In this document: in pieces, positions 15,873 through 23,277 of the stretch
Layout: the number at the start of each line of letters is the position of its first letter
How positions within the stretch are numbered: position 1 is the first letter of the stretch
NCBI GenBank assembly: GCA_019424865.1
Contig: JAHYYS010000013.1
Span: 1 to 40,179, forward strand
DNA: 40,179 bases
Reading direction: 5' to 3'
Source: a bacterium
GTDB lineage: Bacteria; Bacillota; Clostridia; Oscillospirales; Oscillospiraceae
Notes under the pieces: model-generated
Databases searched by the model: none
What the model saw: only the letters and a program-made list of their open reading frames with translations
Told to the model about the DNA's origin: nothing
Position numbers and translations under genes: made by a program

Positions 15873-17336
15873 TCACCCGGGAAACAGGCCGGCAATGTGC
15901 TGGGAGAGGGGGCCGGCCCAAAGGCCCATGGCCACCGACACCGCCGACAGCAAAATCAGGGGCCCCGTCATCCGCACCCCCGGGTCCTGTCTGGCCCGGC
16001 GGGGAATTCGGACGGAGATGGCCCGGTTCTGCCGGGGAAAATAGGCCAGCAGCACAATCTGCATCAGATACAGGGCCGTCAGAATAGCGGAGGCCACCAG
16101 CGCGCACGCCCCCAGATACCCCAGCGGGGAGGCCAGGCCGGTGCAGGCGGAGGCCAGCAGCCACTTGCTGGAGAAGCCCGCCAGAGGCGGCACCCCCATC
16201 AGCCCCAGAGAGGCGGCGGTGAAGGTGCCGAACACCGCCGGCATGACCGGGCCGCAGCCCTCGATCTCCGGAACAAAGTCCCGGTGCAGCTTAAAGTGGA
16301 CGGCCCCCACCCCGAAAAACAGGGTGATTTTCAGCACCGCGTGAACCACCATGTGGAGCAGTGCGGCCGCCAGCCCCCCGCTGGTCATGGCAGTCACCCC
16401 CAGCAGAATATAGGAGAGGTTGCTGACCGTGGACCAGGCCAGCCGGCGCTTCAGGTGCCGGGTGCGCAGGGCCTTGGCCGATCCGTACACAATAGTGAAA
16501 ATGGCGGCGGCCATCACCAGCTCCTGGGCCCAGGTTCCCCGCAGCATATCCGGTCCAAAGCCGTACCAGGTGATGCGGGTGACGGCGAACACCCCCGATT
16601 TCACCACCGCCACGGCGTGGAGCAGGGCCGTCACCGGCGTGGGGGCCACCGAGGCCCGCAGCAGCCACTTGTGTCCCGGGAACACAGCCGCCTTCACCCC
16701 AAAGCCGAAGAACCCCAGCACATAGGCGGCCTGCATCAGCTGCTGGTCCCCCGCCCCTGCCGGCACCGTCCCCCCCAGGCGGAACAGCCCGTTGCCGTAT
16801 TGCAGCAGAAAGACCATGGAGATAAAGCCCAGGGCCGCGCCGCACATGGAGTAGACCAGATAGACCCGGCCGGCGTACCGGGCCTTTCCGTCCATGCCGT
16901 GCATCACCAGGGGGAGGGTGGCCAGGGTGAGCAGCTCATAGAAAAAGTACATGGTTAAAATATTGGCGGAGAAGGCCACCCCCAGGGTCACCCCGAAGGC
17001 AATCAGATAGAAGGCAAAAAACCGGTCCTCTCCCCCCTCCTGGCTCATGTACTCCAGGGCGTAGAGGCTGGCCACCGGCCACAGCAGGGAAACCATCACT
17101 GCAAACAGACAGGACAGGCCGTCCACCTGAAAGGCCACCGAGAGCCGGTCGCTCAGGGCGAGAACCACCACCGCCTCCTCCCCCGGCAGGGTGAGGGCGG
17201 CAGTCAGGCCCAGGGCCGCCGCGGCGCAGGAGGACGCCATCACATAGCCCCGGCGGGCCCGGGAGGCGCCGGGGCGCCACAGGGGCAGGAGCGCCCCCGC
17301 CGCCATGGGCAGCAGAATGGCCAGCAGCATCAGCAT
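15873..17336 (-). CDS. MrpD/NuoM-type antiporter subunit
   Basis: A 487-residue, ~14-helix protein of the same family. Key positions are Glu134 (MYFFYELLTLATLP), Lys215 (GFGVKAAVFPGHKWL), Lys246 (AVAVVKSGVFAV) and the Lys in VHAVLKITLFFGVGA. The segment GHKWLLRASVAPTPVTALLH departs from the usual PLHxWLPxAHxxAPxxxSALL seen in its neighbours, marking it as the most divergent of the four copies. The ATG at 17336 follows GAGAGGAGGAAACCC. It lies 47 bp after the preceding gene and 31 bp before the next. Confidence 0.83.
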   Translation of the reverse strand: MLMLLAILLPMAAGALLPLWRPGASRARRGYVMASSCAAAALGLTAALTLPGEEAVVVLALSDRLSVAFQVDGLSCLFAVMVSLLWPVASLYALEYMSQEGGEDRFFAFYLIAFGVTLGVAFSANILTMYFFYELLTLATLPLVMHGMDGKARYAGRVYLVYSMCGAALGFISMVFLLQYGNGLFRLGGTVPAGAGDQQLMQAAYVLGFFGFGVKAAVFPGHKWLLRASVAPTPVTALLHAVAVVKSGVFAVTRITWYGFGPDMLRGTWAQELVMAAAIFTIVYGSAKALRTRHLKRRLAWSTVSNLSYILLGVTAMTSGGLAAALLHMVVHAVLKITLFFGVGAVHFKLHRDFVPEIEGCGPVMPAVFGTFTAASLGLMGVPPLAGFSSKWLLASACTGLASPLGYLGACALVASAILTALYLMQIVLLAYFPRQNRAISVRIPRRARQDPGVRMTGPLILLSAVSVAMGLWAGPLSQHIAGLFPG

Positions 17337-17383
17337 GGGTTTCCTCCTCTCCCGGCCCCTGGGGCCGCGTTTTTTCTTCGGGC

Positions 17384-18850
17384 TTAAAACAGGGCCCCGA
17401 TCACCCCGTCCACCGCCGGGCGGATCAGCCCCGGGAACAGCCCCAGCACAACCACCCCGGCCGCAACAGGATAGAGGGTCAGCCGCATCAGGGGGGTGTC
17501 CTGCTGCTTGGCCACATCCTCCCGCCGGAAATCATGGCCCGGGAAAAAGGCGTTCGTGACAATGGGGAGCAGATACCCCGCCGTCAGCAGGGCGGAGAGC
17601 ATCAGCACGGCAATCCCCCACCAGCTCAGGGCGCCCAGCCCCGCCTCCAGCGCCCCCTGGGCCAGCAGCCACTTGGACCAGAACCCGCCGGTGGGCGGAA
17701 TGCCCACCAGGGACAGGGCGGACAGGGCAAAGCACCACATGGTGCCCGGGTATACCGTCCCCACGCCCCGCAGCTGGGACACCTGGGTGAGATGGGTTTT
17801 GTAAATAATGGCGCCGGTGGCCATGAACAGGGCGTTTTTGGCAATGGCGTGAAACACGGTCTGAAACAGGGCCCCCTCCAGCGCCGTGGGATTGAGAAGC
17901 ATCAGGCCGAACACCACATAGGACACCTGGCTGACGGTGGAATAGGCCAGGCGCTTTTTCAGCGTGTCCTCCCGCAAGGCCAGGGTGGAGCCCAGGAACA
18001 CCGTAATCAGGGACAGCACCAGCACCGCCCGCTGGGCCCAGCTTCCGGACAAGAAGGACCAGCCGAACTGGTAATAAGCCACCCGGATCAGGGCGAACAC
18101 ACCCATTTTGGTAATCAGGCCGGACAGCACCGCCGATGCCGGCGCGGGGGCCACCGGGTGGGCGGTGGGCAGCCAGGCGTGGAGCGGGAACATCCCCGCC
18201 TTGCAGCCAAAGCCCAGGGCCATCACCAGAAACACCGCCAGCAGCAGCTCCCGGTTCTGCGCCGCCAGCAGGGGGTCCAGCGTACCGCCGGCTGTAAACA
18301 GGTCCGTGGTCCAGAAATTCTGAAGCATGAACAGCCCCAGCAGCCCCAGCCCGGCCCCGGCCACGGAGAAGGCCAGATACCGCCAGGCCGCCGCAAAGGC
18401 CTTTTTGGTGCCGATGTGCAGCACCAGGGGGACGGAGAAGAGGGTCATCATCTCGTAAAACATGTACAGGGTGGCCAGATTGCCCGCCAGGCAGACACCG
18501 ATGAGGGCCCCCAGGGTCATCAGGAAGAATCCGAAAAACCGCTCCCGGTGTCCCTCGTGGTTCATATATTCATAGGCGAAGAAGGCCACACAAAACCAGA
18601 TCAGACACACCAGCACGGCGAACATCCGCCCCAGCGGGTCCGCGGAGAGCACCAGGCGCAGCCCCCCGGCCAGCTCGAAGATGACATGGGGGTGGGCGTC
18701 ATCCCGCCCCGCAATCAGCACCAGCGCCAGCTCCGCCACCAGCAGCAGGGAGACCACCACCCGGCGCACGTGCAGCGTATGGATTTGGGTGACCGCAAGG
18801 CCGCCCAAAATGGGAAATAAAATGGGAAGCAGCATCCAGTCGCCGTACAA
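17384..18850 (-). CDS. MrpD/NuoM-type antiporter subunit
   Basis: A 488-residue polytopic subunit with canonical signatures: Glu133 (LYMFYEMMTLFSVPLV), Lys217 (GFGCKAGMFPLHAWLPTAHP), Lys248 (LSGLITKMGVFAL), and Lys in FHAIAKNALFMATGA. It is close in length and motif spacing to MrpD. The TTG at 18850 is chosen because AAGGGAGGG lies six bases upstream; the first ATG (18835) would be too far from it. It is the third of four homologous subunits in transcription order from the centre of the operon, each probably forming one antiporter-like channel half. Confidence 0.83.
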   Translation of the reverse strand: MYGDWMLLPILFPILGGLAVTQIHTLHVRRVVVSLLLVAELALVLIAGRDDAHPHVIFELAGGLRLVLSADPLGRMFAVLVCLIWFCVAFFAYEYMNHEGHRERFFGFFLMTLGALIGVCLAGNLATLYMFYEMMTLFSVPLVLHIGTKKAFAAAWRYLAFSVAGAGLGLLGLFMLQNFWTTDLFTAGGTLDPLLAAQNRELLLAVFLVMALGFGCKAGMFPLHAWLPTAHPVAPAPASAVLSGLITKMGVFALIRVAYYQFGWSFLSGSWAQRAVLVLSLITVFLGSTLALREDTLKKRLAYSTVSQVSYVVFGLMLLNPTALEGALFQTVFHAIAKNALFMATGAIIYKTHLTQVSQLRGVGTVYPGTMWCFALSALSLVGIPPTGGFWSKWLLAQGALEAGLGALSWWGIAVLMLSALLTAGYLLPIVTNAFFPGHDFRREDVAKQQDTPLMRLTLYPVAAGVVVLGLFPGLIRPAVDGVIGALF

Positions 18851-18880
18851 GTGTGTCCCTCCCTTCTCTCCTGATTTGGA

Positions 18881-20374
18881 TTACAGCAGCTCCAGCCCCT
18901 GGTAAATCAGATCCAGCACGGGGCCCACCAGCACCCCCAGGGCCAGATTGCACAGCAGAAAGCCGCCGATGGAGACTCGGCGCTCCCAGATCCCCGCCGG
19001 CGGAGGCGGCTGGGGCAGGCCGGCGCGCTCCTTGCCCCAGATGACCAGAATGGCGGGGATATAGTACATGGCGTTGAGCACCGAGCTGGCCGCCAGACCG
19101 AACAGGGCCGGCATGGTCTGCCACTGGGCGCTGAGGGCAGCCACCGACAGGGCATATTTGGCCGAAAAGCCCGCCAGCAGCGGCAGTCCGCACAGGGACA
19201 GGCCGCCCACCGTAAAGGCCAGGCCGGCCAGAGGCTCCCGCCGGGCCGCGCCCCGCAGGTCGCTCCAATAGTGCCCGCCTCCCGCGGCGCGGATCATGGC
19301 CCCGGCCCCCACAAAAATCATGGGCTTGGTCACGGCGTGGGCCAGAATCTGAAAGCAGGCCGCCGCCACGCCCGCCCGGCTGCCCAGGCCCAGGGCCAGA
19401 AAGATGTATGAGATCTGGGCGGAGGAGGAATAGGCGATCATCCGCTTCACATCCTCCTGCCGCATGGCGGCCACCGAGGCGAACAGCATCCCGGCCAGCC
19501 CCAGCAGCAGGAGCAGGTCGTGCATGTAGATGCTGGCAATCAGGTCCCCCCCGTATACCCGGACAATCAGCTTGACCATTAAAATCAGATACCCCTTCAG
19601 GGTCAGGCCGGACAAAATGGCGCTGGCCGAGGTTGTGGCACTGGCGTGGGCATCAGGCAGCCAGGCGTGGAAGGGGAACTGGGCGCTTTTGATGGACAGC
19701 CCCACCGCCATCAAAAGCGCCGAGGCGGTCAGCGGCACCTCATACCGCCCGGCCGATGACAGCTGCTCCACCGCCCGGCTCAAATCCTCCATCAGCAGGT
19801 GGCCGGTGGTGCAGTACAAAATGGAAATGCCCAGCAGAATCAGCCCCGAGCCCAGGCAGCTGAGCACCAGATAGCGGATGGCCGCCACGATGGATCGGCC
19901 GCTCTCCCTGGCCGCCACCGCAATGCAGGCGGTGATGGCCGCAATCTCGATAAACACATAGGCGGTAAACAGGTCGTTGGTATACACCATGGCCAGCAGC
20001 GCGGCGTACAGCAGCTGCATCAGCAGGCAGTACCGCCCCTGCCGGCCCCTTTGCAGTCCCTCCCGGATATCCTGGGCGCCCCCGGTCATGGACAGCAGCA
20101 TCACCACGCTGAAGGTCAGCGCCAGCAGCGCCTCCAGAGGGCCGGCCTTCAGTTCGTTGCCCCAGGGGGCCGGAAAGTGCCCCAGGACAAAGGTCACGCT
20201 CGCCCCCGTGCGCCCCAGCTCCGCCAGCAGAAGGGCGGACAGCACGGCCACCGTGCCCTGCACTCCCCGGGTCAGGCCCAGGGCCTGCTCCTCCCGCCGG
20301 AGCAGCGGGGCCCCAATGGCGCTGAGCAGCGCCAACAGCAGGCTGATGCAGGGAATATTCATCCAAATTGACAC
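18881..20374 (-). CDS. MrpD/NuoN-type antiporter subunit
   Basis: A 497-residue membrane subunit. Conserved residues are Glu143 (AYVFIEIAAITACIAV), Lys229 (GLSIKSAQFPFHAWLPDAHA), Lys260 (LSGLTLKGYLILM) and the Lys of HAVTKPMIFVGAGAMI. The DAHASATTSASA stretch is the variant common in MrpD/MbhH-type proteins. The GTG at 20374 sits behind AGGGGGGAAGGCAC. It follows the MrpC-like gene by 51 bp, the C-then-D order usual in Mrp operons, so this is the best candidate for the true MrpD. Confidence 0.85.
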   Translation of the reverse strand: MSIWMNIPCISLLLALLSAIGAPLLRREEQALGLTRGVQGTVAVLSALLLAELGRTGASVTFVLGHFPAPWGNELKAGPLEALLALTFSVVMLLSMTGGAQDIREGLQRGRQGRYCLLMQLLYAALLAMVYTNDLFTAYVFIEIAAITACIAVAARESGRSIVAAIRYLVLSCLGSGLILLGISILYCTTGHLLMEDLSRAVEQLSSAGRYEVPLTASALLMAVGLSIKSAQFPFHAWLPDAHASATTSASAILSGLTLKGYLILMVKLIVRVYGGDLIASIYMHDLLLLLGLAGMLFASVAAMRQEDVKRMIAYSSSAQISYIFLALGLGSRAGVAAACFQILAHAVTKPMIFVGAGAMIRAAGGGHYWSDLRGAARREPLAGLAFTVGGLSLCGLPLLAGFSAKYALSVAALSAQWQTMPALFGLAASSVLNAMYYIPAILVIWGKERAGLPQPPPPAGIWERRVSIGGFLLCNLALGVLVGPVLDLIYQGLELL

Positions 20375-20425
20375 GTGCCTTCCCCCCTCTCTTCCGGGCA
20401 GTGCGGGCCGCTCCGCCCGCCGTCC

Positions 20426-20803
20426 TCAGTCCTCCGCCGGCCGCTCCCGCCGGGCGCGCATCAAAATCACGTCCAGATTCAGGCTGCCGTACCGGCGGTA
20501 CAGCCGGCAGGTGAGGGCCAGAAACAGCGCCGTGGTGCTCACCGCCACCACAATCCCGGTGAGCACCAGCCCGCCGGGCACCGGATTGATATAGATCTGC
20601 TCCGCCCCCTGCTCCACGATGGGGGCCTTGCCCCCCTCCACATAGCCCATGGCGGCCAGAAACAGGAACACCGCCGTGTCCATCAGGTTCAGCCCGATGA
20701 TCTTTTTTACCAGATTGGGGTGGAGAAACAATGTGACCAGTCCAATGGAGAACAGAAGAATGGCGGCGATATAGTACCGCTGCTGAAGCAAAAGCTCTGC
20801 CAT
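20426..20803 (-). CDS. mrpC: MrpC/NuoK-like antiporter subunit
   Basis: A 125-residue protein with three membrane helices, as in NuoK and MrpC. The first helix region has IAAILLFSIGLVTLF, then HPNLVKKIIGLNLMDTAVFLFL, which holds the conserved polar/Asn/Asp pattern, and a last helix VLTGIVVAVSTTALFLAL preceded by the typical NPVPGGLVLTGIVV. In Mrp and complex I this subunit lines the ion path between the antiporter-like subunits and the small E/F/G group. The ATG at 20803 follows AAAGGAGGCG, and the gene begins 3 bp after the upstream stop. Confidence 0.85.
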   Translation of the reverse strand: MAELLLQQRYYIAAILLFSIGLVTLFLHPNLVKKIIGLNLMDTAVFLFLAAMGYVEGGKAPIVEQGAEQIYINPVPGGLVLTGIVVAVSTTALFLALTCRLYRRYGSLNLDVILMRARRERPAED

Positions 20804-20806
20804 GGC

Positions 20807-21817
20807 TCACGCCTCCTTTCGGGCGAACAGGGTATAAAAGGCATACATGGTGCACGCCACAATCACGCCCACACACACGTTCAGCGGCAGGATCAGACCG
20901 GCGCTGAAGATCCGGCCCGGCGTCCCCTTGGGGATGTCCCAGCCCACATGGTTGGCCCCGGTGAAAAAGGAGTAGCCCTTCATCACCCCATAGGCCAGCA
21001 GGCCCGCGGCGGTCAGGGCCGTCACCCGCCGCGGCGGCAGCAGGCGATCCATCTTTCCCTGGCCCAGGGTCAGGCTGCCCAGAATCAGGGCGCAGCCCAG
21101 CACCGTCCCGCCGGAAAATCCGCCGCCGGGGCTCAGGTGTCCGTTGACCACCACATAGATCCCGAACATCAAAACCGCCGGAATCATCAGCCGCCCCACC
21201 TGAATGAAAATCCAGTCCCGGTCCCGCTCCCTGACCCTGGCGGTCCGGGCGCGGCCCATCAGCATCCAGACGCTTACCGAGGCGGCAAACAGCACGGCCG
21301 ACTCCCCAAAGGTGTCAAAGGCGCGGTAATCCAGAATCATGCCGGTGACCGCATTGACCGCCCCGGTCTCCTCCACGCCCTGCTCCAGATAGCGCCGGGA
21401 CACCTCGTTTACGCCCGGGGCCTGGGGGTCGCCGAAGGCGGGCAGCTGCACGGCAACCCAGACCAGGGTGGCCATCAGCAGCCCCGCCACCGCCGCCGAC
21501 AGCACCCGGTACAGCCGGATCTGACGGCGCAGGCGGCCCGGCCGGTATCTGCGCCGGGCTCGGGCGGGCACCGGCCCGCCCCGCTCCGGCGAGGGGTGCC
21601 CCTCTCCCCGGCTCTCTTCCGCCTGCGCGCGCATCATCCGGTAGTCCGTGAAGTCCACATAGGGGTGGGCATCCAGGTACTCCAGATAGTCCATGAATTC
21701 TGCCCGGTCCGGATCCTCGGGCTCGGGCTCCTCCGCCTGGACCGGGCCGCTCTCCCCGTCCTCGGCCCAGCGCAGAAGGCGCGCAAACCAGTCCTCCCCC
21801 GGGCGGCTATTTTTCAT
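20807..21817 (-). CDS. MbhE/MrpB-like subunit with long acidic N-terminal extension
   Basis: A 336-residue protein. Residues ~1-95 are hydrophilic, first acidic and then strongly basic before the first helix, and are not typical of the family. Residues ~100-185 match the MbhE-like portion normally found at the end of MrpA (EVSRRYLEQGVEETGAVNAV, DYRAFDTFGESAVLF). From ~200 the MrpB/MnhB domain follows with NGHLSPGGGFSGGTVLG, the best-known signature. So MbhE and MrpB functions are joined in one chain. The ATG at 21817 has AAGGGGG upstream and overlaps the previous gene by 11 bp. Confidence 0.83.
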   Translation of the reverse strand: MKNSRPGEDWFARLLRWAEDGESGPVQAEEPEPEDPDRAEFMDYLEYLDAHPYVDFTDYRMMRAQAEESRGEGHPSPERGGPVPARARRRYRPGRLRRQIRLYRVLSAAVAGLLMATLVWVAVQLPAFGDPQAPGVNEVSRRYLEQGVEETGAVNAVTGMILDYRAFDTFGESAVLFAASVSVWMLMGRARTARVRERDRDWIFIQVGRLMIPAVLMFGIYVVVNGHLSPGGGFSGGTVLGCALILGSLTLGQGKMDRLLPPRRVTALTAAGLLAYGVMKGYSFFTGANHVGWDIPKGTPGRIFSAGLILPLNVCVGVIVACTMYAFYTLFARKEA

Positions 21818-22064
21818 CCCGATCCACCCCCTTCAGACCGTTGATCTTCCGCAGGGCCAAAAAGAACAGCAGGCTGGTGATCCCCGCCCCCACGGCGGCC
21901 TCCGTCACCGCCAGGTCCGGGGACTCCAGCAGCATCCACAGGATGGCCATAATGGAGGAGTAGGACATCCAGATAATCACCGCAGCCAGCAGCCGCCGGG
22001 TGGTGACGCACGCCAGGGCGCACAGCACCAAAAACAGCAGCAGCACCACTTCCAGCACAATCAC
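21807..22064 (-). CDS. MbhD-like small antiporter subunit (DUF4040)
   Basis: An 85-residue protein with about three hydrophobic segments, matching the MbhD/DUF4040 piece of MrpA: SYSSIMAILWMLLESPDLAVTEAAVGAGITSLLFFLAL is the diagnostic region (residues ~34-71). In many bacteria this part is fused inside MrpA; here it is a separate gene, as in membrane-bound hydrogenase clusters. The GTG start at 22064 overlaps the preceding TGA. Being so short, it would be easy to miss without its context. Confidence 0.8.
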   Translation of the reverse strand: MIVLEVVLLLFLVLCALACVTTRRLLAAVIIWMSYSSIMAILWMLLESPDLAVTEAAVGAGITSLLFFLALRKINGLKGVDRDEK

Positions 22065-22390
22065 AGCTCCTGTTCCCCCTCTTCCTTCCGCCGTTCCGGC
22101 TCAATCCCCCGCCCGGTGATCAGCTCCATTCTGGCAATCAGGTGGGAGGACACCGGGCTGGTGACCCACACAATCAAAACTGTCAGCATCAGCTTTCCGG
22201 TGTGCCAGCTCAGCCCGCACAGCACCCCCAGCCCCGCCAGCACCAGCAGCAGGCCCATCGTGTCCGCCAGCGCCCCGGCGTGCAGCCGCTCCAGGGCGTC
22301 CCGGAAGCGGAACAGGCCCAGCACCGACATCACCACCACCGCCAGGCCCAGGCCAATCAGCACCATGGCGGCCCCAGTCCGCAGCGTCAT
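22061..22390 (-). CDS. mrpG: MrpG/MnhG-like antiporter subunit
   Basis: A 109-residue, three-helix subunit. The signature is GLFRFRDALERLHAGALADTMG, close to the FRFPDxYxRLHAxTKADTLG core of MrpG, preceded by the helix GLGLAVVVMSVLGL and followed by LTVLIVWVTSPVSSHLIAR. The ATG at 22390 overlaps the mrpF stop codon (ATGA), which implies coupled translation. The C-terminal tail is charged (ERRKEEGEQEL). MrpE, F and G together are essential for assembly of Mrp antiporters in other species. Confidence 0.85.
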   Translation of the reverse strand: MTLRTGAAMVLIGLGLAVVVMSVLGLFRFRDALERLHAGALADTMGLLLVLAGLGVLCGLSWHTGKLMLTVLIVWVTSPVSSHLIARMELITGRGIEPERRKEEGEQEL

Positions 22391-22689
22391 TTGTCCTGCT
22401 CCTCCTTTTTCCTGTGATACTCCACGGCCACCCGGCTGAGCACCGCCACGGCCAGCAGGTTGAGCAGGCCGTACAGGATGGCCACATCCACCAGGTAGGG
22501 CTCCTCCAGCAGGTAGGACAGGATGCAGACGATGAGAATCACCAGGGTGCAGATCAGATTCATCGCCACCAGCCGGTCGGTATACCTGGGTCCGCGCACC
22601 GCCCGGACCAGACACAGCACAATCCCCACCGCCAGCAGGCACATTGCGCCGGTCAAGCCGTACAGCACCAGCGGCGTACATTCAGCCAT
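22387..22689 (-). CDS. mrpF: MrpF/MnhF-like antiporter subunit
   Basis: A 100-residue protein with three membrane helices. The family core VRAVRGPRYTDRLVAMNL matches the GPTxxDRVVALD pattern of MrpF, and the third helix region reads PYLVDVAILYGLLNLLAVAVLSR. The ATG at 22689 overlaps the end of mrpE by 8 bp, and its own stop overlaps the mrpG start. Confidence 0.87.
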   Translation of the reverse strand: MAECTPLVLYGLTGAMCLLAVGIVLCLVRAVRGPRYTDRLVAMNLICTLVILIVCILSYLLEEPYLVDVAILYGLLNLLAVAVLSRVAVEYHRKKEEQDK

Positions 22690-23161
22690 GGTTTTTCTCC
22701 TCCAGTCTGCAAAGTCTGCGGGTGAAGCCCGATTGATCCAGTCCCTGGGAAAAGTCCCCGTTCAGGGCATAGACACAGATCATATCCCCCTTTACGCCCA
22801 CCGTCACGGTCCCGGGGGTCAGGGTAATGGCGCTGGTCAGGGCCAGCTTTCCTCCGGGACTGCGGCAGGGGCTGCGGAACCAGACCAGCCGGGGCCGCCC
22901 CCTGTCCCGCCCCGCCGGCCCGGAGAGCAGCAGGCGCATCACCTGAAGATTGGCGATTGCCACCTGCCCGATTAGGTACAGCACAAACAGCACCGCCCCG
23001 GGAAGGCCGCGCAGAATGCGCAGCTCCTCCCGGGGCGGAATATGAAACATACGATATGCAAAGCAAGTCAGCGCCGCAGAAACCGCCGCGCCTGTCGCAA
23101 TCACTTCAGCTGTTACCTTCCCGTTCAGGAGTATCCAGAGCAGGAGCAGCAGCAGTATCAA
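22682..23161 (-). CDS. mrpE: MrpE/MnhE-like antiporter subunit
   Basis: A 159-residue protein and the first gene of the antiporter operon. It has two to three N-terminal membrane helices and a cytoplasmic domain with SAITLTPGTVTVGVKGDMICVYALN, the diagnostic MrpE motif. TTG at 23161 is the only reasonable start in the frame; GGAGGGGAGAG lies 10-17 bases upstream, so the ribosome site is loosely placed. The order E-F-G first is the reverse of the classic mrpABCDEFG order and is the one usual for Mbh-like clusters. Confidence 0.83.
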   Translation of the reverse strand: MILLLLLLWILLNGKVTAEVIATGAAVSAALTCFAYRMFHIPPREELRILRGLPGAVLFVLYLIGQVAIANLQVMRLLLSGPAGRDRGRPRLVWFRSPCRSPGGKLALTSAITLTPGTVTVGVKGDMICVYALNGDFSQGLDQSGFTRRLCRLEEKNHG

Positions 23162-23232
23162 CGGATGTTTTCTCTCCCCTCCATGGTCAGATGCCGATCC
23201 CGACGTCCGGGGCCGGCGTGGGGATCGGTTTT

Positions 23233-23261
23233 ATTATATCAGACCGTCTGAAAAAACAAAA
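23233..23261 (-). promoter_or_regulatory. Promoter region of the antiporter operon
   Basis: On the minus strand a perfect TATAAT (23238-23233) lies ~70 bases before mrpE, with a poor -35 (TTTTGT, 17 bases upstream). The spacer contains CAGAC-G-GTCTG, an odd palindrome at 23240-23250. Downstream, CCGATCCC and GGGATCGG (23194-23201 and 23221-23228) form an inverted repeat around the likely start point. Either could be a regulator site. Confidence 0.5.
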
Positions 23262-23277
23262 GCTATTTTTTTGTTTT
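23253..23277 (-). terminator. Weak AT-only terminator overlapping the recN stop
   Basis: On the minus strand AAAACAAAA (23277-23269) pairs with TTTTGTTTT (23261-23253), followed by two more T's. The recN stop codon falls in or next to the loop. A stem without GC pairs should be leaky, so some housekeeping-operon transcripts may enter the antiporter genes. Confidence 0.4.

Noticed and set aside
13919..16087. A 722-codon plus-strand open frame opposite the antiporter gene
   Set aside because: It is rich in Gln, His, Gly and Pro, lacks any domain, and mirrors a clear membrane protein on the other strand. It is an artefact of high GC.
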